NCBI RefSeq assembly: GCF_013299165.1
Contig: NZ_JAAFKD010000015.1
Coordinates: 62,001-126,000 of the forward strand
Direction: 5' to 3'
Source: Microcoleus sp. bin38.metabat.b11b12b14.051
GTDB taxonomy: Bacteria; Cyanobacteriota; Cyanobacteriia; Cyanobacteriales; Microcoleaceae
DNA length: 64,000 nt
Both the position numbers and the translations under genes were made by a program. Below are positions 9,301-19,135 of this stretch, one piece after another. Each line of letters opens with the position of its first letter. The first letter of the stretch is position 1. The notes beneath the pieces were generated by a model that had not been told where the DNA came from, did no database searches, and saw only the letters and a list, made by a program, of their open reading frames with translations.

Positions 9301-9368
9301 GTTAAATTTTCCCTATCTTCCCTTGCCGTATTATTTTATCTTATAAATTAGTGGTTTGATTATTAACT

Positions 9369-9403
9369 AAAAAAACCCGGTTTCTTGAAGAAACCGGGTT
9401 TTT
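9369..9403 (-). terminator. psbB-psbT intercistronic hairpin
   Basis: AAACCCGGTTTCTT and AAGAAACCGGGTTT form a 14-bp stem with a 1-base loop, followed on the minus strand by a T-run. It lies about 45 bp after the psbB stop and could attenuate transcription or stabilise the psbB mRNA 3' end. The arm sequence AAACCCGGTTTCT is itself a dispersed repeat that recurs near 14760-14860, 18315-18380 and 24915-24975. Confidence 0.65.
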
Positions 9404-9445
9404 GTGCACCGGACAAGTTTCCCGGTGCCGTGAGGCGGCAAAAAA

Positions 9446-10975
9446 CTAGAGAGATTCTTCTCTTCTTGTGCTCATGTCGCCCAGTTTTTGGAACAAGCCC
9501 CACTCGACTTGCTCTTCCAAGTCAGCCTCAACTCCAGCAAACACGTCGCGGAAAATAGTCCGAGAACCGTGCCAGATATGGCCGAAGAAGAATAGCAAAG
9601 CAAAGCAAACGTGTCCGAAAGTGAACCAACCGCGAGTTGAAGTGCGGAAAACCCCGTCAGAATTCAAGGTTTCGCGATCGAATTCAAATACTTCACCCTT
9701 TTGGGCGGCGCGAGCAAACTTCTTGACATCTAGAGGATTCTTAAAGGTTTGACCGTTAAGTTCGCCACCGTAGAAGCTGACATTAACTCCGCTTTGTTCA
9801 AAGCTGTATTTTGATTCAGCACGACGGAAGGGGATGTCAGCGCGAACGACTCCATCTTTGTCCGTCAAAATTACTGGGAAAGTTTCAAAGAAGTTCGGGA
9901 GGCGGCGTACCGACAACACCCGACCATCGTTGTCTGTGAATACTGGGTGGCCCAGCCATGTTTTAGCGATACCGTCGCCGTTGACCATGGCGCCAGCGCG
10001 GAACAAACCGCCTTTAGCTGGAGAGTTGCCCACGTAGTCGTAGAAAGCCAATTTTTCGGGAATTTGTTCGTAGGCTTCTTGGAAGCTTTGGCCGGCGGCT
10101 AAGCTAGCTTGAGCCCGACGATCGATCTCTTGTTGAAAATATCCACCGTCCCACTGATAGCGAGTCGGGCCAAAAAGCTCGATCGGAGTTGCAGCAGAAC
10201 CGTACCACATCGTACCCGCAACCACGAAAGCTGCAAAGAACACAGCAGCGATACTGCTAGAAAGTACAGTTTCGATGTTACCCATCCGCAGGGCTTTGTA
10301 AAGACGTTCCGGCGGCCGCACTGTCAAGTGGAACAAACCGGCAATTACGCCGACTACGCCCGCTGCAATGTGGTGAGCCACGATGCCACCCGGATTGAAC
10401 GGATCGAAGCCCTCAGGGCCCCAAGCAGGTGCCACTGGTTGGACGTGACCGGTCAAGCCGTAGGGGTCGGAAACCCACATTCCCGGGCCGAAGAGTCCCG
10501 AAAGGTGGAATGCGCCGAAGCCAAAGCAGAGCAAGCCGGAAAGGAATAAGTGAATGCCAAACATTTTTGGCAAGTCGAGGGCTGGTTCGCCAGTGCGAGG
10601 ATCTCTGAAGAGTTCCAAATCCCAGAATACCCAGTGCCAGACTGCTGCTAAGAACAGCAAACCGGAGAGGATGATGTGAGCGACGGCGACGCCTTCAAAA
10701 GACCAGAAGCCAGGATCGACGTTACCTTCGCCGGTGATGCTCCAACCGCCCCAAGAGCCGGTGACTCCCAAGCGAGTCATGAACGGTAGGACGAACATCC
10801 CTTGACGCCACATCGGGTTCAGAACTGGATCTGCGTGGTCAAAAACTGCTAGTTCGTAAAGGGCCATCGAGCCGGCCCAACCTGCCACGAGGGCAGTGTG
10901 CATTAAATGTACAGAAATTAATCTGCCTGGGTCATTTAAGACGACTGTGTGTACGCGATACCAGGGTAGTCCCAT
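9446..10975 (-). CDS. psbB: Photosystem II CP47 chlorophyll apoprotein
   Basis: CP47 is the core antenna protein of photosystem II that passes excitation to the D1/D2 reaction center. The 509 residues match the family length and begin with the invariant [20 protein letters not shown]. Six transmembrane helices are evident with paired chlorophyll-ligand histidines (e.g. [65 protein letters not shown]). The large lumenal loop between helices 5 and 6 (about 255-450) is present, including [13 protein letters not shown]. The C-terminus is [15 protein letters not shown]. First gene of psbB-psbT. Its upstream region to 11176 should carry the promoter, but I could not pick a confident -10/-35. Confidence 0.99.
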   Translation of the reverse strand: MGLPWYRVHTVVLNDPGRLISVHLMHTALVAGWAGSMALYELAVFDHADPVLNPMWRQGMFVLPFMTRLGVTGSWGGWSITGEGNVDPGFWSFEGVAVAHIILSGLLFLAAVWHWVFWDLELFRDPRTGEPALDLPKMFGIHLFLSGLLCFGFGAFHLSGLFGPGMWVSDPYGLTGHVQPVAPAWGPEGFDPFNPGGIVAHHIAAGVVGVIAGLFHLTVRPPERLYKALRMGNIETVLSSSIAAVFFAAFVVAGTMWYGSAATPIELFGPTRYQWDGGYFQQEIDRRAQASLAAGQSFQEAYEQIPEKLAFYDYVGNSPAKGGLFRAGAMVNGDGIAKTWLGHPVFTDNDGRVLSVRRLPNFFETFPVILTDKDGVVRADIPFRRAESKYSFEQSGVNVSFYGGELNGQTFKNPLDVKKFARAAQKGEVFEFDRETLNSDGVFRTSTRGWFTFGHVCFALLFFFGHIWHGSRTIFRDVFAGVEADLEEQVEWGLFQKLGDMSTRREESL

Positions 10976-11176
10976 TGACTGCGGTTCTCCAAGGTGTAAG
11001 TGATGATGTCTATTTTGACGGAAAAATTCAGATTCTGATTGCCGTGCAGTTACCTGCGGGCTTTAAATTCTGTCTTTTGCCGAATCCTTTCTACCCTCAC
11101 AGGGGTGGAGGCATAAAAATGAAAGTTATTTAAAGAAGTGTATCGAGTGTTAGAACCGATTGCAATATGTTGGGCA

Positions 11177-11506
11177 TTACATTAATTGCGGGTGTTCGAT
11201 TTCGCAGCGGGTGGCGATCGTCCCGAGGCGTTCGAGGACTTGCTCGGCATCGATCAGTCTGGTGAGGGTGACGCTGCCGATATTTTTTGCTGGATCTGCC
11301 GGATCGGGAGGGGCTTCGGGTTTGACTTCTACCATGAGTACGGCGTCTTCTACGCGGTAGAGCCACATTTTTTCGTGGCGATCGCAAAGAGACACGTTGA
11401 GCTGTTTGATGTCCGGCTGGCGCCTCCAGCCGGATAATGTCCACTCGCCGCCAACTCCCCAGACGCGCCCCACTTTCCAGCCGTCGGATAAGAAGAAATA
11501 TTTCAT
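11177..11506 (-). CDS. Small conserved hypothetical protein
   Basis: 109 residues, MKYFFLSDGWKVGRVWGVGG at the start, rich in Trp at the N-terminus and with an acidic/proline stretch (EVKPEAPPDPADPAK) in the middle. No transmembrane segment, signal peptide or known catalytic motif is visible. It looks like a soluble protein of a family I believe to be restricted to cyanobacteria, but I cannot name it. Coding character is supported by the ATG start and a composition unlike the shadow frames on the other strand. It lies upstream of psbB on the same strand, separated by about 200 bp, so co-transcription is possible but unproven. Confidence 0.65.
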   Translation of the reverse strand: MKYFFLSDGWKVGRVWGVGGEWTLSGWRRQPDIKQLNVSLCDRHEKMWLYRVEDAVLMVEVKPEAPPDPADPAKNIGSVTLTRLIDAEQVLERLGTIATRCEIEHPQLM

Positions 11507-11661
11507 TTGCTGTGTGCGCTTGTTAATTATTTTTTGTTATAGCATCCGTAAGGAGGAAGAAGCATTGTAGGTGTGCGCTCGGCACCTGTTGACTTGGCGA
11601 TCGCACCCACACTACAAACTCAACTGGTGTGCGGTACGCGCCATGCCAGCTCAACTACAAA

Positions 11662-13902
11662 CTACAAACATACTTGGTGTCGAGTCTCCTGCACGGAAGT
11701 CACAAAAAGTATCGGAATCTTGACAACAAACTCTGTCCCTTTCCCGGGAGCAGAAATACAACTAATTTCACCGCCGTGTTGTTCCACAACAATTTGGTGA
11801 CTGATGGATAAACCCAATCCCGTGCCGCTTCCCACAGGTTTTGTGCTAAAAAACGGGTCAAACATTTTTTTCTGCACTTCTTCGCTCATCCCCATACCGT
11901 TGTCAGCAATCCGAATCACTGCGAATCGATCGCCCACAGCCTGGGGAGCAATTGCCGTTGAATGCTGAGTATCAGCTTTTGCTTCTATGTCTTTGGCTGG
12001 CCTGCTGCATTCTGCTATTATTTCCAGCTCAGTCTGAATCACAATTTTTGGGTAAAGTTGAGTTTCTAGGGCGTCAATGGCATTGTTGAGCAAACTGGCA
12101 AATACCTGATTCAACTGACTGCTGTAACACTCAACTGGTGGCAGGTTGCCGTAGTTTTTGATGAGCTGAATCTCTTTACTAGCGATGCTGCCGTTGCGGT
12201 TCTTCCTCATACCTTTGCCGCGGGTAACGTCCATCACAAATTGCAGGGTTTGATCGACAATTTGATTTAAATTCACTTCTTTGATTCCGAACTCGTCGAG
12301 TTTAGAAAACAACTTGAGTGACTCAACAATTTGTTGGATGCGCGTTGAGCCAGATTCGATTGATTGCATCAGTCGCGACCAATCTTTTTGCATAAATTCT
12401 AAATCTATATCTTCAGCTATTTGTTGTATTTCTGATCCGGGTTCCGGATATTTGGCTTGGTAAAGCGTCAGGAGATTGTTGAGGTCTTGGAAATAGTGGC
12501 GGGCGGGATTGATATTGCCCAAAATAAAACTATTGGGATTGTTGATTTCGTGGGCAACTCCTGCGACCATTCGCCCGAGACTAAACATTTTTTCGGTTTG
12601 GATAAGTTGGGCTTGGGTGTGTTTTAAGTTGTTTAATGTTAGTTCTAATTGAGCAGCTTTTTCTCGTTCCCGCAGTTCGCTGTTTCGCAGTTCGATTTCG
12701 GCTTGTTTGACAGCGGTGGTATCGCGGCCCACAGCCAAGACAGATGCAATTGTCCGATCGCGCTTAAATTCAGGAACTACGCAAACTTGATAGAATTTTC
12801 TGCCACACTTGGTGAAAAAGTTAAACTCAAAGCACTGTTCGGTGCCGCTAGCGAACACGGCGGACACATTTGCTTCAAACAGCGCCGCCACTTCTGCGGG
12901 CATTTCTAATTCTCGGTAGGTTTTACCTTGGAAGGTTTCGGCGGGGATTTCTGTGACTGATTCCAATGCTGGATTGACGTAAAGGTGGCGCAGTTGGCTG
13001 TCAAATCTGGCAATGATATCTGGGGAATTTTCCGCTAAAGCCCTGAATTCTTGTTCTTGGCGGTATAAGGTGTCTTGGGCCCGCTTTTGTTCGGTAATGT
13101 CGTAAGTCGTCATCAAAATGCAGTTGGTGTCGCCAATGCTAATCATTTCTGCTGATATGAGGACACATTTGATTTGGTCGAACTTGGTACGAAACAGGAA
13201 TTCTTGTTTGTAAATAGCGCCGGATATGTGCAAGATTTGCAAGAAACGATCGCGATCGCCCATATTTTCCCATAAATTGATTTGGCGATCGGTTTTTCCC
13301 AAAATTTCCTCGGGAAAATAGCCGGTGAGGTTGCAAAAGCTTTGGTTGACTTCCATCAAGTACCCCTCTTCAAAGGTGGCGATTGTCATGGCGGCGGGGC
13401 TGCTGCGAAAAGCTTTGGCAAATTTTTCTTCGGAAAAGCGCAGGCCTAACTCGGCTAGCTGGCGCGATCGTACTTCCGCACGCAGCAGCGTATTTTGTTG
13501 TTCTAATTGTTTGGCGAGGTTCCGCAGTTGCAGATGCACGTTGATCCGGGCGATCGCCTCTTCGTATTGCAGCGGTTTGGTGATGTAGTCTACTGCGCCC
13601 AACGTCAAGCCTTTAACTTTATCTCCCATCTCCGTAAGAGCGCTCATAAAAATAATCGGAGTCTCCTTAACTTGTTCTATTGCTTTCAGGCGGCGGCAGG
13701 TTTCAAATCCGTCTATTCCCGGCATCATAATATCTAGCAAAATCAAGTCTGGCAAAATTTTCTCGACTCTGTGCAGCGCTTTTTCTCCTGTCGTCGCTAC
13801 AAAAATCTCAAATCCGTATTCCACCAAAAAATAAGAAAGAATATTAATATTATCCGGTTGGTCGTCTACGATTAATACTTTGCTTTTTGTTTGAGAGTTC
13901 AT
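11662..13902 (-). CDS. Receiver - PAS - PAS - histidine kinase
   Basis: Two-component sensor kinase with a receiver domain in front. The receiver spans about 7-125 (LIVDDQPDN; phospho-acceptor Asp57 in LILLDIMMPGIDGF; Lys in ITKPL). A short coiled coil follows, then PAS1 (about 160-270, ending DITEQKRAQ) and PAS2 (about 285-400, ending DTTAVKQAE). The kinase core has LGRMVAGVAHEINNP (phospho-His) and a HATPase with NAIDALE, DNGMGMSEE and GTGLGLSISHQIV. No membrane segment is visible, so it is probably cytoplasmic and takes its input by phosphotransfer to the receiver or through PAS ligands. The HEINNP type of His box is that of the HPK4-like kinases. No response-regulator gene is adjacent; the partner is unknown. 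The 746-residue length fits the architecture. Confidence 0.9.
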   Translation of the reverse strand: MNSQTKSKVLIVDDQPDNINILSYFLVEYGFEIFVATTGEKALHRVEKILPDLILLDIMMPGIDGFETCRRLKAIEQVKETPIIFMSALTEMGDKVKGLTLGAVDYITKPLQYEEAIARINVHLQLRNLAKQLEQQNTLLRAEVRSRQLAELGLRFSEEKFAKAFRSSPAAMTIATFEEGYLMEVNQSFCNLTGYFPEEILGKTDRQINLWENMGDRDRFLQILHISGAIYKQEFLFRTKFDQIKCVLISAEMISIGDTNCILMTTYDITEQKRAQDTLYRQEQEFRALAENSPDIIARFDSQLRHLYVNPALESVTEIPAETFQGKTYRELEMPAEVAALFEANVSAVFASGTEQCFEFNFFTKCGRKFYQVCVVPEFKRDRTIASVLAVGRDTTAVKQAEIELRNSELREREKAAQLELTLNNLKHTQAQLIQTEKMFSLGRMVAGVAHEINNPNSFILGNINPARHYFQDLNNLLTLYQAKYPEPGSEIQQIAEDIDLEFMQKDWSRLMQSIESGSTRIQQIVESLKLFSKLDEFGIKEVNLNQIVDQTLQFVMDVTRGKGMRKNRNGSIASKEIQLIKNYGNLPPVECYSSQLNQVFASLLNNAIDALETQLYPKIVIQTELEIIAECSRPAKDIEAKADTQHSTAIAPQAVGDRFAVIRIADNGMGMSEEVQKKMFDPFFSTKPVGSGTGLGLSISHQIVVEQHGGEISCISAPGKGTEFVVKIPILFVTSVQETRHQVCL

Positions 13903-14695
13903 ACTTTTATACTCGACTTAAAAACTTGTAATTAACCGCCACTAACTTAACCTGAGGTACTCGCTCCCAAGCTGAAAGCCAAAATATTGCCTCCCTCTTA
14001 CCCGGTAGCTCGTCATGTGTATTAATTGTTACTATTAAACTGTGTAGGGCAGAAAGAAGCAATATCTCGATTACATGATACTATTTATATTTAGAATTTG
14101 CTTGACGATCATATTAAATTTAGAATCAGGACAGATAACAAGCAACAATAAATCTATACACTCAAGTCAATAGCGTTCCTGATTAGACGTTAAATTACGT
14201 GAATTTACTGAGAAAAAACCGAGTTGCTGGCTGGGTTGAGGAAAAAAATATTTTCTTTGGCTGCGAAGTAAGGGTGCGAGTGCAACGGCACAAATGCCGA
14301 TCGCCGCCCATCGCACTGCTGGCGTTGCACTCGCGATCGCTTACTTACATATTCTTCCGTCATTTCCGCAAAGTTTATACTTTAATCTGGCTCGCTATCG
14401 GCGACTGTGATGATTCTTGAATTATAGCATTGGGAAAGTCATTCTCTGGCATAAAAATTGTCATATTAGGTCACGATTACCAAGGATTAGTGTTAGCAAA
14501 ACTATAGCCTTTCTCAGAAAAATGAGATATTATTGGTAATGGGTAATCTCGCCCGAAGAGCGCAGTCGAAGGGTGGTAATTAGTCATTGGTACCACACCA
14601 AATGCGGAACTAGCCAAGCTTTTTGGTGATGACGTTTTGCTTTCATCAGCGATTACAAATTACCCAAATGTCCGCGAATATGGGAGATCGAACTG
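13903..14695. other. Gene-free region between two sensor kinases
   Basis: No coding frame is supported. It contains an inverted repeat at about 14274-14340 (GCGAGTGCAACG ... CGTTGCACTCGC) and AT-rich sequence around 14030-14170 that probably holds the promoter of the receiver-PAS-kinase gene. Confidence 0.4.
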
Positions 14696-14889
14696 CTATA
14701 GAACCCATTTGACATCTTTGAGTTTTTGGGTTGGGTGACGAGAAATACCGAGATTAACTCGGTTTCTGAGATTTACGCCCAGGGCAAGAAACCGGGTTTC
14801 TACGAGTTTTTGGGTTGGATGACGAGAAATACCGATAGAAACCCGGTTTCTGAGATTTACGCAGAATAGATATCAAATGGGTTCTATAG
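14696..14889. mobile_element. MITE-like element with 22-bp terminal inverted repeats
   Basis: Termini CTATAGAACCCATTTGA and TCAAATGGGTTCTATAG pair almost perfectly over about 22 bp (one mismatch inside). The 194-bp interior has two direct copies of a block starting GAGTTTTTGGGTTGG and including TGACGAGAAATACCGA. Each copy ends in a GAAACCGGGTTTCT-like or GAGATTAACTCGG palindrome. There is no open frame. Size, terminal repeats and lack of genes fit a non-autonomous element; target-site duplication was not clear. Confidence 0.65.
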
Positions 14890-14961
14890 AAGTTCTATTA
14901 TTTAGATTGCTCGTTGCTAAATCGGATTGCGATCGCTCGGAGTTGCAACATCGAACCAATT

Positions 14962-17900
14962 TTATCGGCCCGGATTTAAGCAAGACTCAATTAGTTGAAT
15001 TATCCCGTCATCGTCGTAGCGATCGACTAAATGCAAAATTTTCCGAGCAAATACGGCACAAGTCGGATTTAGCTCTTGCAGGCGGTGGGCTTCGCGCTTA
15101 ACCTGCTCGAAATTACCGATTTGAGCGGCTTGGTACAAATCCAGCAACTCTTCGCTAGGAGGCATTTCTAGGTGTTCTGAGGATCTCGCCCTTTCCGACA
15201 CTGGAGGCGCGGCGCAGCGATCGGGCACGGAATCGCCCCCACGCTCACAAATCCAAGTCAGTCGCAAATATTGCTGTATTTTTGCCAAGAAATCATCGAT
15301 TAGGAAAAATTTACTGATAAAATCGTTATAACCTATTTCCGCTTGGTTTTCCAACCTCAAGTCAAGCCGCCCGCTAGTAGTAATCAAGATTGGCGTTTCC
15401 TGAAACATTGGCAAACAACGCAGTTGAGAGCAGAGTTCAAAACCGTTGATTCCGCGCATCAACAAGTCAGCAATAATTAAATCTGGCTGCTGGGAAATCG
15501 CAGTTTCTAAACCTGTTTCACCAGAGTCAGCCTCAATTAACACAAAACCCAGCGATGCTAAAATATCCACCATCAAAGAGCGGCTTTCCGGGCTGTCGTC
15601 AACAATTAAAATTTTGCGTCGTTTGCCTTCATAACCTGCGATTGCAGGCTGTTGCTGTGGAGGGGAAACTGGTAGGATAAAATCGACTGAGGACAATTCA
15701 ATTTCAAACCAAAACGTACTACCAACACCCCAATTACTTTCGACTTTGAGTTCTCCTCCCATCAGCGAAACTAAGGTTTGGGCGATGTTTAATCCCAAAC
15801 CAGTACCTTCTATCTGATGTCCGGGTTCGCCCGCTTGTTCAAAAGGCAGAAATATGCGTTCCATGGCATCGCTACTAATTCCGATTCCTGTATCTTGCAC
15901 TTGAAAGCGAATTTTTGTACTTGAAAAAGCCTGCCTTGAATCCAATGCAAAAGCGGAGTCTTGTCCTGCACCAATTATTTCAGTAGCAGGTTGAGTTTTC
16001 TCGATTACCTCTACTTTGAAATTCACGCTGCCTTGCTCGGTAAATTTAATCGCGTTACTTAACAAATTTAGGAGAATTTGACGCAGACGCTTTTCATCAA
16101 CAGAGACAAACTCAGGAACGTTCGCTGCTATTGTGGAGACAAATATCAGGCTTTTTTGTTGATATCTTAGCGTAAAGATTTCTGCTATATCGTTTAAAAA
16201 ATCTGTGAAACAAATATCATTAGGAGTTAATTCTATCTTTTTTGCTTCGATTTTCGCCCAATCTAAAATATCATTAATTAAAGTCAGCAAATGAGTACCG
16301 CACTGCTGCACCATGCGAATTCGCTCTTTGTCTGCGGGACAAAAATCTGGCTGTCGGGAAAGTATCTGAGTGTAGCCGAGAATCGCATTGAGGGGGGTAC
16401 GCAATTCGTGGCTCATATTGGCAAGAAACGCACTTTTAGCAAGGGATGCGACTTCCGCGGCTAATGCGGCTGCTTGGATCTCGGCGGTGCGATCGCTCAC
16501 CTGTTGTTCTAAAGTGCGATTGTGGTCATTTAGCCACTTTTCGGCGTTTTTGCGATCGGTGATGTCTTGAGAAGCTGCGATCGCACCGATAATAGTCTTA
16601 GTTTCGTCAAACAAAGGCGTACTCAAAACTTCTAACAGCACAGTGCGATCGCTCAAACGAATTTCTATATCTTCCACCCTCGCGGTTTCTCCTTTGAGCG
16701 ATCGGGCGACAGGCAGTTTTTTGACTGGATACAATTCATCGGTTCGGGCCTGGTAAACTCCCAATATTTGTGGAACTTGGTCGATGATAGCTTTTGCCAA
16801 AGTGTTCATATCTACTAACTGCCTTCCTATCTGATTCATGTAAATTATTTGACCAGTAATATCGTAAACTGATACTCCCACTGGCATAGCTTCAAGGATT
16901 TGTATGACGCGGCTTTCACTCTCGGTCAATGCAGCATTTAAAGATTGCATCGAGTTGAAAGCAGATTGCAGTTTGGCTGCCATATTATTGAACGAGTTTG
17001 CTAATTGCCCGACTTCATCATTGCGGTCAATTTCGACGGTTATATCCGATTCATGGTTGGCTAGAGCTTTAGCAGCAATATTTAAACGTAAAATTGGCTT
17101 GGTTATCCATTTTGCCGTGAGAATGCCGACAACAATTGCTCCGAGCGAGGCGGCAGTACAGAGCATAATTGTAGTGCGGTTGTTAGCGTCTATTTCCGCC
17201 ATAAAGTCAGATTCGGGAATGACGATCGCAATCAACCAATCTAAACCAAAATCATCCCGGTATGCTACTACTTTGATTAATTGCCGTTTGCCGTCAATTT
17301 CAAATTTCAGGCGTTCAACATCTTTAATTTGAGCAAAGTCGCCAAAGCGCTCCGTTAAATATCGGCCCGTGGCGCTAATCGCAGGATCTCGGCTATATAT
17401 TGGTTTTAATCGATTAAATTGCTGGTCGATCGAGATATAGGGATGCTCGGGGCCAGAATTGGCTACTAACAACCCGCTGCGTTCGACAATAAAAATTTTT
17501 GCCGATTTGCTGATTTTTATGGTGTTGAGAAAGTCGCCGATTTTTTTAATGTTGAGATTGACGGCAAAGACTCCCAGCAGTTCCTTTGTACTCGGATCGT
17601 AAATCGGTCGATTGCCATTAATTACTAAATCAGTCTTGCCACCAACTATAAAAATCTCGCTCCAAGTTGATTTACCCGCAGATGCGGCAGCTTTGTACCA
17701 AGGCCTTTTTGTGGCCTCAGGTTGTCGAATTTTTTTGTATAGTTTGGTTCTCTTACCTAGGGAGTCGGGAACATACATATTGATCAGCCGATTATCCAAC
17801 TCATCGGATCGCATAATCAGATACTGTCGAATAGTGCGATCGCTGCCAACGAAATCTCCCTGTTTGCTACCAAAGATAATTGATGTCACGGAATCGAACT

Positions 17901-18249
17901 GTTTGATTTGAAACAAAAAGTAGCGTTCGAGTTGGGACAAATTTTTCAAATTTACGGTTTTTTGGTGCACCGCATCGGCGTTAATGCGGTTGATTAAATG
18001 CGGCGCGGACAAATATGTATCCAGGTAATGCGTGACGCGATCGCCAATTTGTAGTGCTAGCTGGTCTGCCAGGTTGTTAACCGCCTTTTCCCCGTTTTTG
18101 TAAGAAAGATACCCCACAAGCCCCACAGTCCCCACAATTTGCAGCACAAAGGGCACAATCAACACCGCACGCAGCGGTGCGTTTTTGAGGGTGGCGGTTA
18201 GGTGATTCCCTACGGGATAGCTACACTTGAAGAGTGTTTTAATTGACAT
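14962..18249 (-). CDS. Membrane sensor: dCache - HAMP - PAS - histidine kinase - receiver
   Basis: Hybrid sensor kinase of about 1095 residues from ATG 18249 (MSIKTLFKC); a TTG 24 bp upstream is an alternative. Transmembrane helix 1 is AVLIVPFVLQIVGTVGLVGYL. A large periplasmic region of about 300 residues with KRPWYKAA and IYDPSTKELLGVFAVNLNI is typical of double-Cache ligand sensors. Transmembrane helix 2 is near MLCTAASLGAIVVGILTAKW. HAMP (about 385-440), PAS (about 455-565), HisKA ([19 protein letters not shown]), HATPase (QILLNLLSNAIKFTE, GTGLGLNIAQTLV) and a receiver (ILIVDDSPESR, LIIADLLMRGINGFE) follow. A C-terminal tail of about 90 residues is unassigned and could be an Hpt-like helix bundle, but no Hpt His motif was seen. 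It probably senses a small extracellular molecule. No cognate regulator is adjacent. Confidence 0.92.
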   Translation of the reverse strand: MSIKTLFKCSYPVGNHLTATLKNAPLRAVLIVPFVLQIVGTVGLVGYLSYKNGEKAVNNLADQLALQIGDRVTHYLDTYLSAPHLINRINADAVHQKTVNLKNLSQLERYFLFQIKQFDSVTSIIFGSKQGDFVGSDRTIRQYLIMRSDELDNRLINMYVPDSLGKRTKLYKKIRQPEATKRPWYKAAASAGKSTWSEIFIVGGKTDLVINGNRPIYDPSTKELLGVFAVNLNIKKIGDFLNTIKISKSAKIFIVERSGLLVANSGPEHPYISIDQQFNRLKPIYSRDPAISATGRYLTERFGDFAQIKDVERLKFEIDGKRQLIKVVAYRDDFGLDWLIAIVIPESDFMAEIDANNRTTIMLCTAASLGAIVVGILTAKWITKPILRLNIAAKALANHESDITVEIDRNDEVGQLANSFNNMAAKLQSAFNSMQSLNAALTESESRVIQILEAMPVGVSVYDITGQIIYMNQIGRQLVDMNTLAKAIIDQVPQILGVYQARTDELYPVKKLPVARSLKGETARVEDIEIRLSDRTVLLEVLSTPLFDETKTIIGAIAASQDITDRKNAEKWLNDHNRTLEQQVSDRTAEIQAAALAAEVASLAKSAFLANMSHELRTPLNAILGYTQILSRQPDFCPADKERIRMVQQCGTHLLTLINDILDWAKIEAKKIELTPNDICFTDFLNDIAEIFTLRYQQKSLIFVSTIAANVPEFVSVDEKRLRQILLNLLSNAIKFTEQGSVNFKVEVIEKTQPATEIIGAGQDSAFALDSRQAFSSTKIRFQVQDTGIGISSDAMERIFLPFEQAGEPGHQIEGTGLGLNIAQTLVSLMGGELKVESNWGVGSTFWFEIELSSVDFILPVSPPQQQPAIAGYEGKRRKILIVDDSPESRSLMVDILASLGFVLIEADSGETGLETAISQQPDLIIADLLMRGINGFELCSQLRCLPMFQETPILITTSGRLDLRLENQAEIGYNDFISKFFLIDDFLAKIQQYLRLTWICERGGDSVPDRCAAPPVSERARSSEHLEMPPSEELLDLYQAAQIGNFEQVKREAHRLQELNPTCAVFARKILHLVDRYDDDGIIQLIESCLNPGR

Positions 18250-18438
18250 TAGGATAAAACGGTAGTTAGGCAAGTGGGGAAATGGGGATGAATCTACATA
18301 ATTTTAACGTCATAAACCCGGTTTGTTCGTATATTTATGGTGACTAAATGCAATAATAAATCATAGAAACCGGGTTCTGGGTTTCTAGACCCTATGAATC
18401 CGCAATCAAACTATCGCTACCTGTTGTTACCCTCAACT

Positions 18439-18858
18439 CTACATAATTGTCAAATAAGTTTGTGTCGGACTAATCGGCAAAACTTTTAATTGTTGATTTT
18501 GTAAATCGAGTTCAATTCCCAATGCTTCCAGGGGGATAACTCCCAGTAAAGGGGAACCGCCGCCGGGAAGTTCCAAACATTCAAAAGTTCCCTCGCGTCC
18601 CAGCAAAGAAATTTTAGCATCTTGAAAAATTCTCGCTTTGCCAATGCCGTTAGCCGTCTCAACGTCTACTTCTTTGAGGATTTCTAATCCCAATTGGGCG
18701 ATCGCGCTTTTTGGCAAACACAGAGTTGTTGCGCCTGTATCTACGAGGACATTATCAAGAGTTAGCGATCGCACTTCGTCAGCAGTAATGATACCCCGCG
18801 CCGCCAAACCTTGGTCGATGCGATTGGTGATGGTTAAGGTTGTGATAATTCTGCCCAT
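18439..18858 (-). CDS. Retropepsin-like aspartic protease family protein
   Basis: About 139 residues from ATG 18858 (MGRIITTLTITN); an upstream TTG/ATG would add 8 residues. The hallmark is VLVDTGATTLCLPKSAI, the D-T-G-A motif of clan AA aspartic proteases. The second characteristic turn is LLGVIPLEALGIELDLQNQQL (hydrophobic-hydrophobic-G). A single-domain protein with one DTG motif would act as a homodimer, as retroviral proteases do. Substrate unknown; in bacteria such small proteins are often annotated only as aspartyl protease family. It lies between the Cache kinase and mnmG, divergent from mnmG. Confidence 0.8.
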   Translation of the reverse strand: MGRIITTLTITNRIDQGLAARGIITADEVRSLTLDNVLVDTGATTLCLPKSAIAQLGLEILKEVDVETANGIGKARIFQDAKISLLGREGTFECLELPGGGSPLLGVIPLEALGIELDLQNQQLKVLPISPTQTYLTIM

Positions 18859-19135
18859 TTTGGTCTTTGCAGTTGACAGCATAATCTTAATCTCGGTTAG
18901 TATACCTCAATTATGGCACTGATTTTTAGCTGCGCTCCGCGTCAGGAACGGGCTCTGGGGCCAGTTCCACAAGAAAGGATTTTTGAGATGAATTTATTGT
19001 ATTTATTTCTTGTGGGGTGGGCTTCTAGCCCGCCCCTACAATTTTTTACCAAAAATATTGTTTTTTATTCGCTTACCTACTGAGCAAAATTACTGCTAAA
19101 ATAAAGTACGAGTTCTTGCCGCTCAAACGCAGACC
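18859..19135. promoter_or_regulatory. Divergent promoter region with two hairpins
   Basis: This 277-bp gap separates the protease-like gene (-) and mnmG (+). It contains an inverted pair CCACAAGAAA (18967-18976) / TTTCTTGTGG (19006-19015) and a second GGGTGGGCTTCTAGCCCGCCC palindrome (about 19016-19036), both resembling dispersed intergenic hairpins. No clear -10/-35 was identified. Confidence 0.4.
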
